From Lasioglossum baleicum (lineage: Eukaryota; Arthropoda; Insecta; Hymenoptera; Halictidae), in contig NC_134948.1 of NCBI RefSeq assembly GCF_051020765.1, forward strand, positions 4,890,501-4,954,500: DNA of 64,000 bases, in the 5' to 3' direction. The position numbers and the translations under genes are program-made. Below the pieces are notes generated by a model that was not told the origin of the DNA, made no database searches, and was given only the letters and a program-made list of their open reading frames with translations. This document shows, in pieces, positions 1 through 11,152 of the stretch (position 1 is the first letter of the stretch; each line of letters starts with the position of its first letter).

Positions 1-1274
1 TCGATATTGTTAATATAAAACATACAGGTTATGTCTCTGCGACTTGCGAAGAACAGTATGGCTTTCCGCCAATCAGAAGCGATCATGAAAGTCACGAATC
101 ACTGTGAATATCACCGTGATTGAATCACGAGTGATCCAAAAATATATAGCACACCATCTCTAATAACGAGAGATTAACGAATCAGAATTTTATTGCATAC
201 ATTTCTCGATTTCAGAATTTTCAATTCCACTCTTCTAAGTTTCGCTCATTTCGCTGCTTCTCTCAAATGTATGTATATAGTCTTTGGACTGCAGATTTTA
301 TACACCCAGTAAGCCTGAGTAAGCAATAAAATGCCCGTCCAAAATCGAGCAGATTCCGAACATCCTATGCTTCGAGCAGCTTTGATCGTCGTTCTGACAG
401 CATAATGCCCGCCATCTGCTCGCCAGGCTAATGCTCGATTTCTGCTCGAGGCAAGCCGGCAGGCCTGGCTGACTGGGCATTTAAAAGATAAACATAATAA
501 TAATTAGACTGCGGTAGTTTTTAAAAAAAGTAAAAGATTTTACAAATTATTTCTGGCTCATTCAAGTTATTTAAAAGGAGAAACGAATGTCAGAGAGGAT
601 AGATACATATCCACAATGGCAATGCTACTTATATTCTGCTTCATGCGAACGATGCACGACATTATATATATTTTTCATAAATATTGCAAGATTATTCGTA
701 AAAATTTTCATAAAATTTTCAGTCAGATAAAATGCTTCGAGTACATTTCCGTAAGTTTGAAATACATCACGCGATCTCCTGGTGACGTCATCGTCCAGAG
801 TCTTCGTCTTCATTCGGAGTGACAATGAATAAATTGAACATTGTCTTAAAAACGGATTAGCTTTAAATAGTTCGAAAATTACGCGTATCGAATTCGAACG
901 AACGTTGTAAATGTGTTTTCTTTTTTTCTGTTTTTTTATCGCGTTCGTTCGATGCGAGCAGTTCCCGTGATTTCAGGATTAAATTCAGAGATTCGATTAC
1001 GTGTACCGTGGACTCTCGGATCTATTTCAGCAAACGTTATCGACGTACACGGTGATAACACATAGTTATCGTAGATTTGTTGTTTGTTGAAGGTCGTTCT
1101 CACCGAAGAGTTATCAACAGTTATCGTGGATAGTATGGTGGAACGTTCGGGAGTGGGAGTGGGGCATTTAAATGACGACACTCAAACAAAATTTCCGTAG
1201 TCTCGCAATCCGCACCTTCGACGCAACGTGGATCATTGATTTTCGACGAGATTTTCTATAAACACCGAACAAAT

Positions 1275-2135
1275 ATGTCTCTAACCGATGTAAATATGTG
1301 TTTAGTAAATATTTTAGTCCGTGACCTTGTTCCGTTCGTTTCTTATTATATTGTTTTTGTTATCGTTCGCTTCTGTAATCGACATTCCGGCGTATTCAAT
1401 TGTATTCAATATGTTCGTCGGTTTTAACGACAATATCATTTTTAGAGATTCAACAAGGCAGCGGAGGAAGTGAAGGACCTGAGTTCTCAACCTTCCGATG
1501 CCAACATGCTGGAACTATATTCCTTATTCAAACAGGCCACAGTGGGAGATTGCAATACAAGTATGTAAAATAAGCTCTAGTTGAATAAACGTGCTCCAAT
1601 TGATTATCGATTACATTTTGCCAAATTTGTACACTACGAAAATGTATTACGTTCATGTACAGTCAGATTAGGATTCAATATTCGAGTAGTTGACCTTTGA
1701 TCGTCAGACCATAGAAACCAATGGTCATTGCGTAATTTGCAATGCTAATTTATATATATATCTATATAATTGCCAGTTTCTCTGTTCTCTATAACAGTAA
1801 AAAAATCTCAAAACACAAAAGTCTGGAAATCCTACAGGATTAGGTGCTAAAAATAAAATTGTGGCATACCTCCAGAAATAAGCCAACCATTGATTTTTCA
1901 ATGGGAGTTACGCTAGATAGAGTATGAAACGAAACTTAAGGCAAAGACCAATCGGTGGAATAGCAACTAACTCTCGCCTTGTGATCTTTTTTTAGCGAGA
2001 CCAGGCATGCTAGACTTTAAGGGCAAGGCCAAATGGGATGCTTGGGACCAGAAGAAAGGCATGAGTCAAGACGCCGCGAAGGAACAGTACATTCAAAAGG
2101 TGGATGAACTGATAGCTGAACTTGGGAAAAAGTAA
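1275..2135 (+). CDS. Acbp: Acyl-CoA-binding protein (ACBP / diazepam-binding inhibitor), complete, 3 exons, 89 aa
   Basis: Binds medium- and long-chain acyl-CoA esters in the cytosol and buffers or delivers them for lipid synthesis and beta-oxidation. The coding exons join as 1275-1289, 1446-1560 and 1996-2135. Introns have donors gtaaat and gtatgt and T-rich acceptors ending tttttag, and the frame is kept (270 nt, 89 residues plus TAA). Exon 1 codes only MSLTD, typical of short ACBPs with a tiny first coding exon. The core shows the family signature [14 protein letters not shown] (residues 47-60). The acyl-CoA contact residues known from bovine ACBP (Tyr28, Lys32, Lys54, Tyr73) correspond here to Tyr30, Lys34, Lys56 and Tyr75. 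The length is normal for the family (86-90 aa). There is no signal peptide or extra domain, so this is the soluble single-domain form. It converges with the mrj-like gene on the other strand. The family call is secure; the start choice rests on the tiny first exon fitting phase and sequence. Confidence 0.95.
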
Positions 2136-2640
2136 TTCCCATCTGCACAAGACTTTTCACGTGTTGCTTGGCTATTGCACGTATACACAAACATTATTCT
2201 ACATTCTGATTTCTATATTCTTACGAATGTACAACTATATTCTGCGCATATACAACGTGAAATACCCAAAACAAATCGACTCTTTTTTATAAGCAAGAGT
2301 GAAACAGCTGCAAAGATATTGAAACATGCTTTTACACTGAACTATATGTACGGCAAAGATGATCCGATCGACGAGTCGCAGATCATCTACCATGACAATG
2401 AAATTTGTATGGCTATTTGTTACTCAGTATTGTTGATCCGAGAGCGAATGTCTTATACTCGTTTCGCTCGACCCTAATCTTGGGAATACATTTTTTATAC
2501 TTTGCTACAGTCGATCATGGCAAAAGTATTACACGAAGATACGTTCCCCTTCTTTTTTTAGGAGTCTTTTACATCTGTTACATAACTTGTGTAGTTGTAT
2601 CGATGTAGATATCAATAAAATACAAAAATAAAAACAAATG
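2136..2640 (+). promoter_or_regulatory. 3' UTR and poly(A) signal of the Acbp gene
   Basis: The 480 bases after the Acbp stop codon hold no other supported ORF. An AATAAA hexamer at 2614-2619 is followed by a second AATAAA about ten bases later, a normal arrangement for 3' end formation. The extent of the UTR is inferred from these signals. Confidence 0.6.
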
Positions 2641-4302
2641 TTGTTACGATGAATTAAATGAAACAAAGGTGGACGAAAGAAGGAAAGAGAAAGAACAAAA
2701 TAACAGAGATAATAGCGTGCATTAATAATGTATTTTTCCACGTAAGTTTAACATTTTTTTCTTATCATTATATACACATACGCAAGAAACTAACTAAAAG
2801 AAAAAAAATATAAGATTACAACATTTCAGTGTTTTTTTTTAGGTAAACAACGTGACAGAACAGAAAAAGTCCTAACCCTCTCTGTATCCCTCTTTTGTGG
2901 TTCGACTAAAAAAAAAAGAACACGTAATCATCATCATCATCAACATGATCAACATCATTCATCCATCGTGAACATTTCATCCTAACGAAGAAGAAATTAG
3001 TGTCCACAGCGTATATAGACAGGGTCGGTGTCATTCAAATATATAAATCTACAATAATCGATATTGTTACAATCGTGTGAACGTTTTTAGAGCACTGGTT
3101 ACAGCTGCTACGGTTAAAAGAATTGTACGGCGAACAATTCTTTCTTCTTTATGAATGTGTCTGCCTCTGTGTGTATGTGTATTCGTTCTGCAGGTCCTGT
3201 CCTGTGGATGCATTTACAGCGTAACTTGGTTTTCTTGTTTGAGTACACGCGAAAAACTACGATCGAGTTTCCGATTGGAGACATTCTTGATATAGGATTA
3301 GCTTGAGATATCTATTACAATTCCATTCGACCTCGGAGAACGGTCTATTATACTCGCATAAACTATTCGCAGCCTATGGACATACAACTTACAAATTAAC
3401 GAATCGATTAATCGTCTAAGAAACTAGGGACAAGCGAAACTTACCGTGTATAACGTATAACGGTGTCGGGTCTCAAGCGAATACGACGATCGCTTTTTGT
3501 GAATTAAAAAGAAAAGGATAAACGGAAAGAACGCGAGACAGCCTCTACGTGGACGCTCGTAGAGAAATAGTGTGAAGAATTTTACAAAAAAAGCAAGTAC
3601 AACTCGACGACGAATTTTGTTTCCGTGTTTTATTGATTGAAAAATACCGAACAGAGATTGGGTGAGACCAGTCGATACTAAATTAATAAATATGCATCTC
3701 GCTTCTTCGCATAGGCTCGCCTTCTCTCCCCGAGGAACCGCACGACACCGAACACACGTTTCCTTATTCTGAACGACAGCGAAAGCAGCGTTAATTAGGA
3801 AAAGAAACGGAAATTTACATCGACCTCGTAGACTGGCGCACACACACAACGATATATGTGTGTTTGTAAGGTGTGTGTGTGTCTATATATACGGTATATG
3901 TTTGTACGTATGCATGTACAGTGGGGAAGGATAGAAAATATTCGTATGCTAATTCGAACCGCGTCTCAACCGAGTAGATAGTTGAGGAAGAATTATTTTC
4001 ATCGTTAAAAAGCATTCTCTCGTTCGGCGAGTTTGCGCACTAAATAATCGGCAATTCGCGATGCGTTGAGATTAAGTAAAAGTTAGCAGGTAGCGTATAC
4101 GAATACTGTTTTCGTTCTCTCACTGTTTGCCGCGAGTAGATGAGTCTGATTGGGAGAAAGGATAAACACGAAGAGAGAGACCAACGAAAGAGGTACAGAA
4201 TGGAGAGACACGAAGAAGAAGAAGAAGAAGAAGAAGTAGTAGTGTAAACGGAAGAGAAAGTGGTAAAAATGAACCGAGAAAAAAGACTGCAACTGCGGCC
4301 CT
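2641..4302 (-). other. Region between convergent genes; candidate 3' UTR of the long mrj form
   Basis: No coding exon is recognised. Reading on the minus strand from the long-form stop (4303), the first AATAAA seen is at 3628-3633, which would give a 3' UTR of about 675 bases. The stretch holds a (GAA)8 run at 4212-4236 and GT/TA-rich simple sequence around 3840-3910. A 141-codon minus-strand ORF at 3424-3849 shows no domain and lies within the putative UTR. Confidence 0.35.
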
Positions 4303-4486
4303 CTATTTTCTCTTACTCTTGTCTGTGTGCTTCTTAGTGGGGGGTGGATGATGGTGCGTCTGTTTCGTGATTGTCAGGCGTTCGCCGACTGAAGGAGTGG
4401 AGTGGACTGTTTTCGAGTTCTGGCCAGCCATCGCGATGTTGCTGGCGTTGTCGGTTAGCTGGCGACTCGTCGATGCCTCGTCGAAC
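4303..4486 (-). CDS. mrj: Alternative last coding exon of the mrj-like gene (basic tail)
   Basis: An open exon of 184 nt that starts at a good acceptor (ctgtttcaccag) and ends in TAG at 4303-4305. It reads [19 protein letters not shown] and so on to a Lys/Arg-rich end. The frame it needs is the one supplied by the GT donor at 5156-5155 in exon 5. No similarity to a known domain is recognised apart from the position-equivalent DNAJB6a tail. Confidence 0.62.
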
Positions 4487-7400
4487 CTGGTGAAACAGAG
4501 AAGGTGACGGGAACAAAAAAACTCGATGGTATTAGAGCATATCTCGCAGCTTGCTCTCTCGAAACTTAAGATGCTTGTAAAGAGTGCCTCTCTCGCGTAT
4601 TATTTTGTTTTTAAATAGAAACTGCATCGCGATCGCTCGAGCCAAGAGATCCAATCCACTGTCATCGAGTCGCGCACACTGCCGCGGAGTAATCGCTGCT
4701 TCGATATCGTTTGCTGCACACATGAAATGATAAACTCGTGCATGTTTATTTTCTCTCTCACTCTCTTCCTCAACGAACGATGATTCTCGTGTAAATGATG
4801 CGTGGGGTAGAGGGTTCGACCTGCGGGTGGTGTACACCGTGTTTACAAGATAATCGGTAAAGTTACAGAATTCCAAGACGGGGAAACGAGAAGAACCGGT
4901 TCGACGTTACCCGAAGAGAAGATATATGTATATATATATATATATATAGCCGCGGCAACAAGTCGAACCAACGATTATAATGCGTTTATTTTCTATTCTC
5001 TGTTTGTCTCTCTGTCAGGTAGTTAGTAGCAGGAACAACGTCTCGGCAGAATCGCAGTGATATTACTCGCAGACGTAAACGACGACAGGAATTTCTCAAT
5101 TGTCGAGCAGAGATCGAGCGAGCGTGTTCTTCTAGAGATCTGTGATTTAACTGTACGTTATAGATTGTGGCACGCCGTTCACCGTCTTCGACTTCAGCAC
5201 GTCGTTTTCGTAGGACATTATCGTCTCCTTCCCGTTCTCGAACACCCTGCGGAAACACCAGTTACCATCAGTTTTCGGTTAACATCGATGGGTTCAGTAG
5301 GAATGCACTCGCAGCCGGTAACGTAAGTAGTTCTACGATTATACGTTCTATTTTACATTTGCAAAGATTTTCGTATATTTTATACAGGATTTTTCAGTTA
5401 GCTTGATCATACCTACTAGAAACACCCTGTATAAAGACTTTTTCCAGCTGCGAATGCGTCGACATTGCAAGGCGGTTGAAATATTTCTACAGTAGATCGA
5501 AAGTACCCAGCTTATCTGATAAGAGAGAGGCCACTCACTTTTTCGTGGTAATCTTTTTGCCATTGATGAATCTAGTGGATGTGCTTGTCTTCTTGACAGC
5601 ACCGCCTCCACCGCCGCCTCCGCCACGGGATGAATCGAAGTTGGTGAACGCGTCGAATGATGTAAAGTTGATCGGTCCTGACGCACCTTCGAAAACGTTG
5701 AATGGTGAAAAACCGAGGCCGAACGGAGTGAAGAAGGATGTACTTATGCTGTTACTGCTTGGATGGCTATGCCTGTGGAACCCTCCGTTGAGGACTTTGG
5801 GAAAATTAATAACATCGTTTTAATCACGACTATCCCACTGTCGGAAACAATTCAACGATCTTTTCATTATTATTCGGTTAATCAAGGGCACACACATGGT
5901 CCGATCTAGACGGCAGATCTTTCTGCTAGATAATTCATAGTTTCTTTAGAAATGTTTCGAAAATCTTATTAAAATCCGCAGTCTAGTCGTTATGGCATTC
6001 GCTCGATCAACGTGCATTTACATAGAGACATTCTCATCGGCGGTTTCTCACACACACACACGTGCGCCAACTTACCACCCATCTTGTACAGGTCTGAGAA
6101 AGCAGTGCCGCCGAAGAATTCTCTGAATACTTCCTCGGGATCTCTGAAGACGAACGTGTTGGTGAAGTGTGTGTCAAAGTCATCCTCGTGTCGCCTCTTT
6201 CCTCCCGGCATTTGAAGACCTTCCTTTCCATACTGATCGTAAACTCGCCTTTTCTTTTCTGTAAAATGTACGCAAAAGTACCACGATTATATTATCGATC
6301 ATCCCCTAGCATGTAATCGCAAACGCTTTCGCATTGGTTTTAGATGCTCCAAACTCCAAGAAGCGGATGCTGCAAGGCTTGCGGTGTTAGTACAGTACTG
6401 CTTAGATCATTTCTACCGTCGGTCGACGAACATCACCGTAACAACAAAACCGGAGCAGCGAGAACAATCAACGAGATCATCGTTTCATTGTCGTTAGGTC
6501 GGTCAAGCAGTTGTTAGAAGCGCGGAAAGGTGTGCAGGCAATATTAACTGCGATTAACCACGGCGCCTCGTACACCGTGAATGAGAAAAAAGTCTCTTTT
6601 CCACGAGCAACGATGCGAATGACCATCGAGAAACTCCATCAAAAATCTTCTTGATCCTACGACTCGAGCGGGGAACGACTGCTCGTCGAAAGCATTTTTA
6701 CGGATTAATTAAAAAAAAAAGAAAAAAGAAAACAAATGAACCTCTTAGTTGCGTGCGACGAGAGTACACTGGTCGTATAGAAATGAACAATTGTTTTCTT
6801 TTTATCACGACGAGTGTACTAGTCAGACGAGAATAGAGTACCGAACGGTTCAGACATTTCAGTAGGCAAAAACAAAATGAAAAAAAAGTAGGTGACACAC
6901 TTCGAAAATCGGGTTAGGCAGCTAAGAGGTCAAGAAAAGAAATAAAAAAAAAAATAGTAGATGGAAGAAAACAACGTTTGGCCACTCTTTCTCTCTATCA
7001 AAGTCTTTTTTCTCTCAAGTGGTACCGAAAAATCGCTGGAAAGCAGAGTCAAAGTAACTCCGGCTGGTGAATCCACGGCCGGGCCTCGACGACGCCTTCT
7101 GATACAATCGTTGGTCGTAGGTTCGTCTCTTCGTATCTGCACACCGAGCACACACGGGTCACACGACAGATCGTCCCCGGAAAAACAAAGATTTCTGATT
7201 GAATATCTCTTCCCCTCGGATTCTGAGAAATCGTCGGCACGCAGCGGCTCGTCGTTATTACAGCGATGCTCCGGCTAACGTTTACTTGGTTGGGTTCTCC
7301 AGTTTCCTGGTTTTTGCAAGAACCTGTGCCGCCGCCACTGGGTCACAGACCACTCTCTGTACGGTAACTTGTTTTCGACACAGATTTTTCCAACAGGAAA

Positions 7401-9087
7401 CTCGAGAATCGGGACACGGTGGAGCTGCGAGTCATTCTACTAGCACAAAGTGTATCATTAATCGTGTCGCTTTCGTCGGAGCAAACAAGAACGTGTTCTA
7501 AGGAGGTACAGCTTCTCCTAGCATCAGCCTAGGCGCATACAGTTACATTTACAATTTTTGTCTTCGGAATCGACTTTTTAAAATGTACCTCCTTAAGATA
7601 GAATCGATAATAGGAAGATAGAAAGTAACATCAGGAGGATATCCACTGAGAAACGTGAGCGATTCTCGTGACGGCAGGTTAACCCACTGATGTAGCTCCT
7701 CTATGAAACGATCATTAACAAAGATCGTTCTTTAATCCGTTCTAGATCCGCTGAGCGTGGTGGTGGTCGATCGAGTCGCATCGCTGGCTCCCAGAATAAG
7801 TCGTACTACTTGGAGGCCGCTTGAAAGAAAAGGCTCATGCGAAATTCGGCTTTGCTGACAAGCAGGGGCTCCCTTTGGTTCGTCTCCTGTTGGCATCGCG
7901 ACGCTCTGCCTGGCCAGGCAATTAATTCAAGCCGCAGAGAAGTGATTCTTACGTGTACAGAGCCTCGTCGAGAGAGAACCGTAGAGGGAAACTCGCTTCT
8001 AGGTAGCTAGCTAGTTAGTTCGGTGAAGCTTACCGTCGATGAGCACTTCGTACGCCTCCGAGATTTCCTTGAACCTTTTGTTCGCTTCTTCCAGGTTCTC
8101 CGGGTTCTTGTCTGGGTGCCACTTCAGTGCCAATTTCCTGTACCTGCGAACCAACCGTAGACCTTAGTATGTTGTATACTCATAGACGTGTTGTATAACA
8201 CGTTCACTGGGTCAGCCACATCTGGCTGGTGGAATTACTTGTCCAGGTGGACGAGCAGAAGAGTATGAATCAGAGTTTATGACAAACACGACCAGCTACA
8301 ATTAAGAAAAGTTTGATGTTGCATAACAATCCGCAGGCTTGTAGTTAGTACATTTAAAACGCGAGTGCAATTCTAACGTTTCATTCCGCAGTTTTCGAGG
8401 CAATGATTGATACTATTTTGACCAAGATTTGTCTTCCATTCTTCCGCCTTCATGCTAGAGACAATAATTCTCGTGTGAACGTGTTAGCCCTTGATGGGAC
8501 CGGGCGTTGATGAATGTAAGCGTGTTATCTTTGGTGTAAAAAAAGCGACGCAAGGTGTTGGAAACACAAGGGCCACGTCCGAGCCCGGTGGAGGATTAAA
8601 AAGACTACGCGTTGGTCCTCTTTTGAATCGTGGCCTGCGGCGATGGAAGAGTCGATTCCTGGATCGGTGCCAGGCGTTTCAAAGGCGGGGGCTAAAAAGC
8701 CATTCATTCAATCTCTCTTCGAGACCAGCATCTCCGCTGGCCACAGCTTGGAAAATAAATAGACAGGGCCTATTTCCAGTGCTCCAGATCGTATCGCGTT
8801 GAATCGGTTTTGTCAATTTTTCTCCGAGACGAACGAATAACCTACCCTTCGATTTATACAGGTTTTGCAAGTCACCCTTGTGCAAATCAATTTCGTCCTT
8901 TACAAAGTAAAGTATTTAAAAATAAGTTTTTGTAAAAAAAGAATCAAATGTAAATTAATTGCTGTTTCGTCGAATAATCTTCTGCTGTCTCTGTTGTTTC
9001 AGGCGAGCAAGAGGATACTCACGCCTTCTTGATGTCCCCGCTGCTGGCGGTTCGTTGCACCTCGAGTATCTTGTAGTAGTCTACCAT
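4303..9087 (-). CDS. mrj: DNAJB6/mrj class co-chaperone, long form (295 aa, 6 coding exons)
   Basis: Uses the same first four coding exons, then 5246-5157 and the distal exon 4486-4303. A GT donor inside exon 5 (gtacag, exon end 5157) leaves phase 2; the acceptor ag at 4488-4487 opens an exon whose first base completes the codon, and 888 nt translate without a stop. The added tail is about 60 residues, polar, with a His/Pro stretch ([13 protein letters not shown]), and ends in a basic cluster [10 protein letters not shown]. Human DNAJB6 is known to make a long nuclear form (DNAJB6a, 326 aa, C-terminal NLS) and a short cytosolic form (DNAJB6b); the layout here is the same. That this form is nuclear is inference. 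The donor is not a strong consensus, so this would be a regulated or minor splice. Confidence 0.68.
4929..4948. repeat. (TA)10 microsatellite
   Basis: Uninterrupted TA dinucleotides in the last mrj intron. Confidence 0.9.
4985..4990 (-). promoter_or_regulatory. Poly(A) signal for the short mrj form
   Basis: On the minus strand this is AATAAA, 157 bases past the short-form TAA and inside the intron used by the long form; another copy lies at 4745-4750. Intronic polyadenylation would produce the 237-aa protein, splicing the 295-aa one. Confidence 0.5.
5147..9087 (-). CDS. mrj: DnaJ/Hsp40 co-chaperone, DNAJB6/mrj class, short form (237 aa, 5 coding exons)
   Basis: J-domain co-chaperone that stimulates Hsp70 ATPase; DNAJB6-type proteins are known to suppress aggregation of polyglutamine and amyloid clients. 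Minus-strand exons in order: 9087-9023, 8143-8034, 6258-6076, 5794-5539, 5246-5147. All junctions are GT-AG and keep frame (714 nt). The J domain begins [14 protein letters not shown], has the essential HPD at residues 31-33 and ends near [14 protein letters not shown]. It is followed by the class-typical segment [16 protein letters not shown], then a Ser/Thr/Phe-rich middle, a Gly7 run, and the C-terminal part [20 protein letters not shown], which matches the conserved beta-sheet end of DNAJB6. The short form ends SITYS then TAA inside exon 5. Length agrees with human DNAJB6b (241 aa). Exon 4 has a second usable in-phase acceptor 12 bases downstream (exon start 5782), which would remove four residues (VLNG). 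No in-frame stop or frameshift was found. Confidence 0.93.
5907..5985. mobile_element. Degraded copy of the TAGACTGCGG hAT MITE in mrj intron 4
   Basis: The left end reads tagacggcagatctttctg and the right end aaaatccgcagtcta, matching the two ends of the complete copies at 47, 50.6 and 53.9 kb, but only 79 bases apart. The flanking 8-mers do not match. A deleted or rearranged copy is the simplest reading. Confidence 0.45.
7501..7593. mobile_element. Short TIR element (93 bp) in mrj intron
   Basis: The perfect 10-bp terminal inverted repeats aggaggtaca and tgtacctcct are flanked on both sides by TA (7499-7500, 7594-7595). This is the form of a Tc1/mariner-type MITE; the interior has no ORF. 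Confidence 0.5.
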
Positions 9088-10466
9088 CGTTTAGTGTGCT
9101 CGTGCCCGGGATGTCAGAGCTTAGGCAACCACCTGTCGAACAATGCGAGAACAGTTATTGTAATTAGCAGGCCAATTGGCAAGCGGAATGGCTACCGATA
9201 TCGACAGCCGATAGAAGGCAACGGATATCCAACCCCGGCAGAAAATATTCACTGCAAGCAGTATAAACAAATCTAATTCGAAAACCATACATTTATGCAA
9301 TACTTGTATGTCTAGTAACTTGTTAAAAATGAAAACAAAATGAATCGTGTTTTCTGTCTGCATGAAAAGTTGTTTGTTGTTGAATACTTTTTGCCTGGGG
9401 CTTCAATCTTCTTTATAGACGCATCACTCGTAGGATTTTTCATGTTTCTAGGAAGCTGTCGATTGAAAGTTTCTGCTAGAGCACTCGGTAGTTCTACCGT
9501 GAATCCTTTGTATCTGCCATGTGGGCACGTGAGTCACCGACTACGTCACACGACTTGGCTGAGAATGTTGTTGAACCGTGATGCAGGGAGATTTCGTTCG
9601 ATTACAATATTGTAGATATTCAGTATAGAAAGGCGCTGTTCGCCATTAGCCCTCGAGAAATGAAAATTCGAAGACAAAGTCGAAGCTTGAAGAATTGCTG
9701 CTGGTTTCAGGGAATTTGCAAAGATTGCGACGCAGAATTGAACAGCGTTATTCACCGGTGAACGGTGCAACGCGGTTGATTGCTATCGTGACCAGCTACA
9801 CGACTTTCTAGAGTCAAAGTCTCCGGAGCACTTACATCAGCTGAAAGTCCCGGGTGTCAAAGGAACTCGCGACCGGCCACCTGTTGCCATCGCCCAAAGA
9901 GATATCCTCTCCTCGAAAAGCTTCCGATGGACGCACGCGCTCGCGCGACATTCTTTGCGACACAGAGAGAAACACACCGAGAAGCGACGCGTTTCAGAAT
10001 AAAACCAGCGAAAGCGACGGTAATGGGTTCAAGGCTGATGGCAAGGGTTCAAGTGCGCCAGTAAAAGGTGAAATGCGATTAACGAATCACGAAACCGCCG
10101 GCCGAGCCTCCGCAAAACTTCTGTCCGCAATAAATCGTAAACTTGTACCTTTCTAAACCGTGTACTAAATAAGTTGCACAAGAGTCTATCAGATTATGGA
10201 TCTTTATGCACTTGCGACAAAAATGAGCGGGCGAAAGCAATCTCTTGCTTGCAATTTATGCGAAAAGTGTTTGTTTTGTTGTTTCAACGTTTCCTTTAAA
10301 TATCTCGAAACAAGAAATATTTCATTTAGACCACTTTCATAATTATGGGCACATATAGCAAGACACCCTGTATATATTTATTGAATTATGTACGTTTTGA
10401 AAATTTCTCCATGTTTAAAATGAGAAATTAAAATCTTTTTAAATGTTTCCATGTGTAATTTAATTA

Positions 10467-11152
10467 CAGTGGATGTAAAAAATATTCGTACGCCCTTCAA
10501 AATAGAATAACTTTTTTATAATTGTGCCGAACGACCTGCTTTTTTATAATCAATCAAGATTTTCCAAAAATTATAATTTGTAAGGTTACATGCAAAAATG
10601 CAAAAAGGCATTTTTAATAACTTTTTCATTTGGGCCCTTAATGAAAATTTGAAATATGTGTTTTGTAGATCCATGTTAGTTATACACATGCTGAAAATTT
10701 TATCGAAATCGGTTGACGCAGGAAGAAACGACACGCATCGAGAGATGTACGATTCTGCGGATTTCAATCAGAAATTGATCAAAAATCGTGTAAAACTACG
10801 ATTTTCGCCATTTTTAACCCCGTGTTTTTAATCGATTTCGATGAAATTTTCAGCATGTGTATAAATAACATAGATCTACAAAAACATATATCTAAAATTG
10901 TCATTGAAGACCTAGATAAAAAAGTTTTAAGAAATGCCTTTTTTATTTTTGCATGTAACCTTGTAAATTATAATTTTTGGAAAGTCTTTTTATGAATATC
11001 ATAAACTATATCATAAATATCATAAAATATCATAAAATATGAATTTCATAAACCTATGCTTCTAATTGATTATAAAAAATCAGGTCGATTGGTACAATTA
11101 TGAAAAAGTTATTGGTTTTTAAAAGGTGTACGAACACTTTGTACACCCACTG
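10467..11152. mobile_element. Large foldback DNA transposon (686 bp), Tc1/mariner-like superfamily
   Basis: The element begins cagtggatgtaaaaaat and ends gtacacccactg, with TA on both sides. The inverted repeats run far inward: for example, the left part with cataacct-type and tttttataatcaatc motifs pairs with the right part, and cagcatgtgtataaataac pairs with ttatacacatgctg. Almost the whole element is therefore one imperfect palindrome with arms of roughly 300 bp. It has no transposase ORF. TIRs starting CAGTG with a TA duplication are usual for Tc1/mariner/pogo elements. Small indels show that it is not recent. Confidence 0.75.

Noticed and set aside
298..480. Possible TIR element around 305-477 (cccagtaagcctgag / caggcctggctgactggg)
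   Set aside because: Inverted similarity is short and gapped and no target duplication can be read.
3424..3849. 141-codon minus-strand ORF between Acbp and mrj
   Set aside because: Lies in the probable 3' UTR of the long mrj form and has no recognisable feature.
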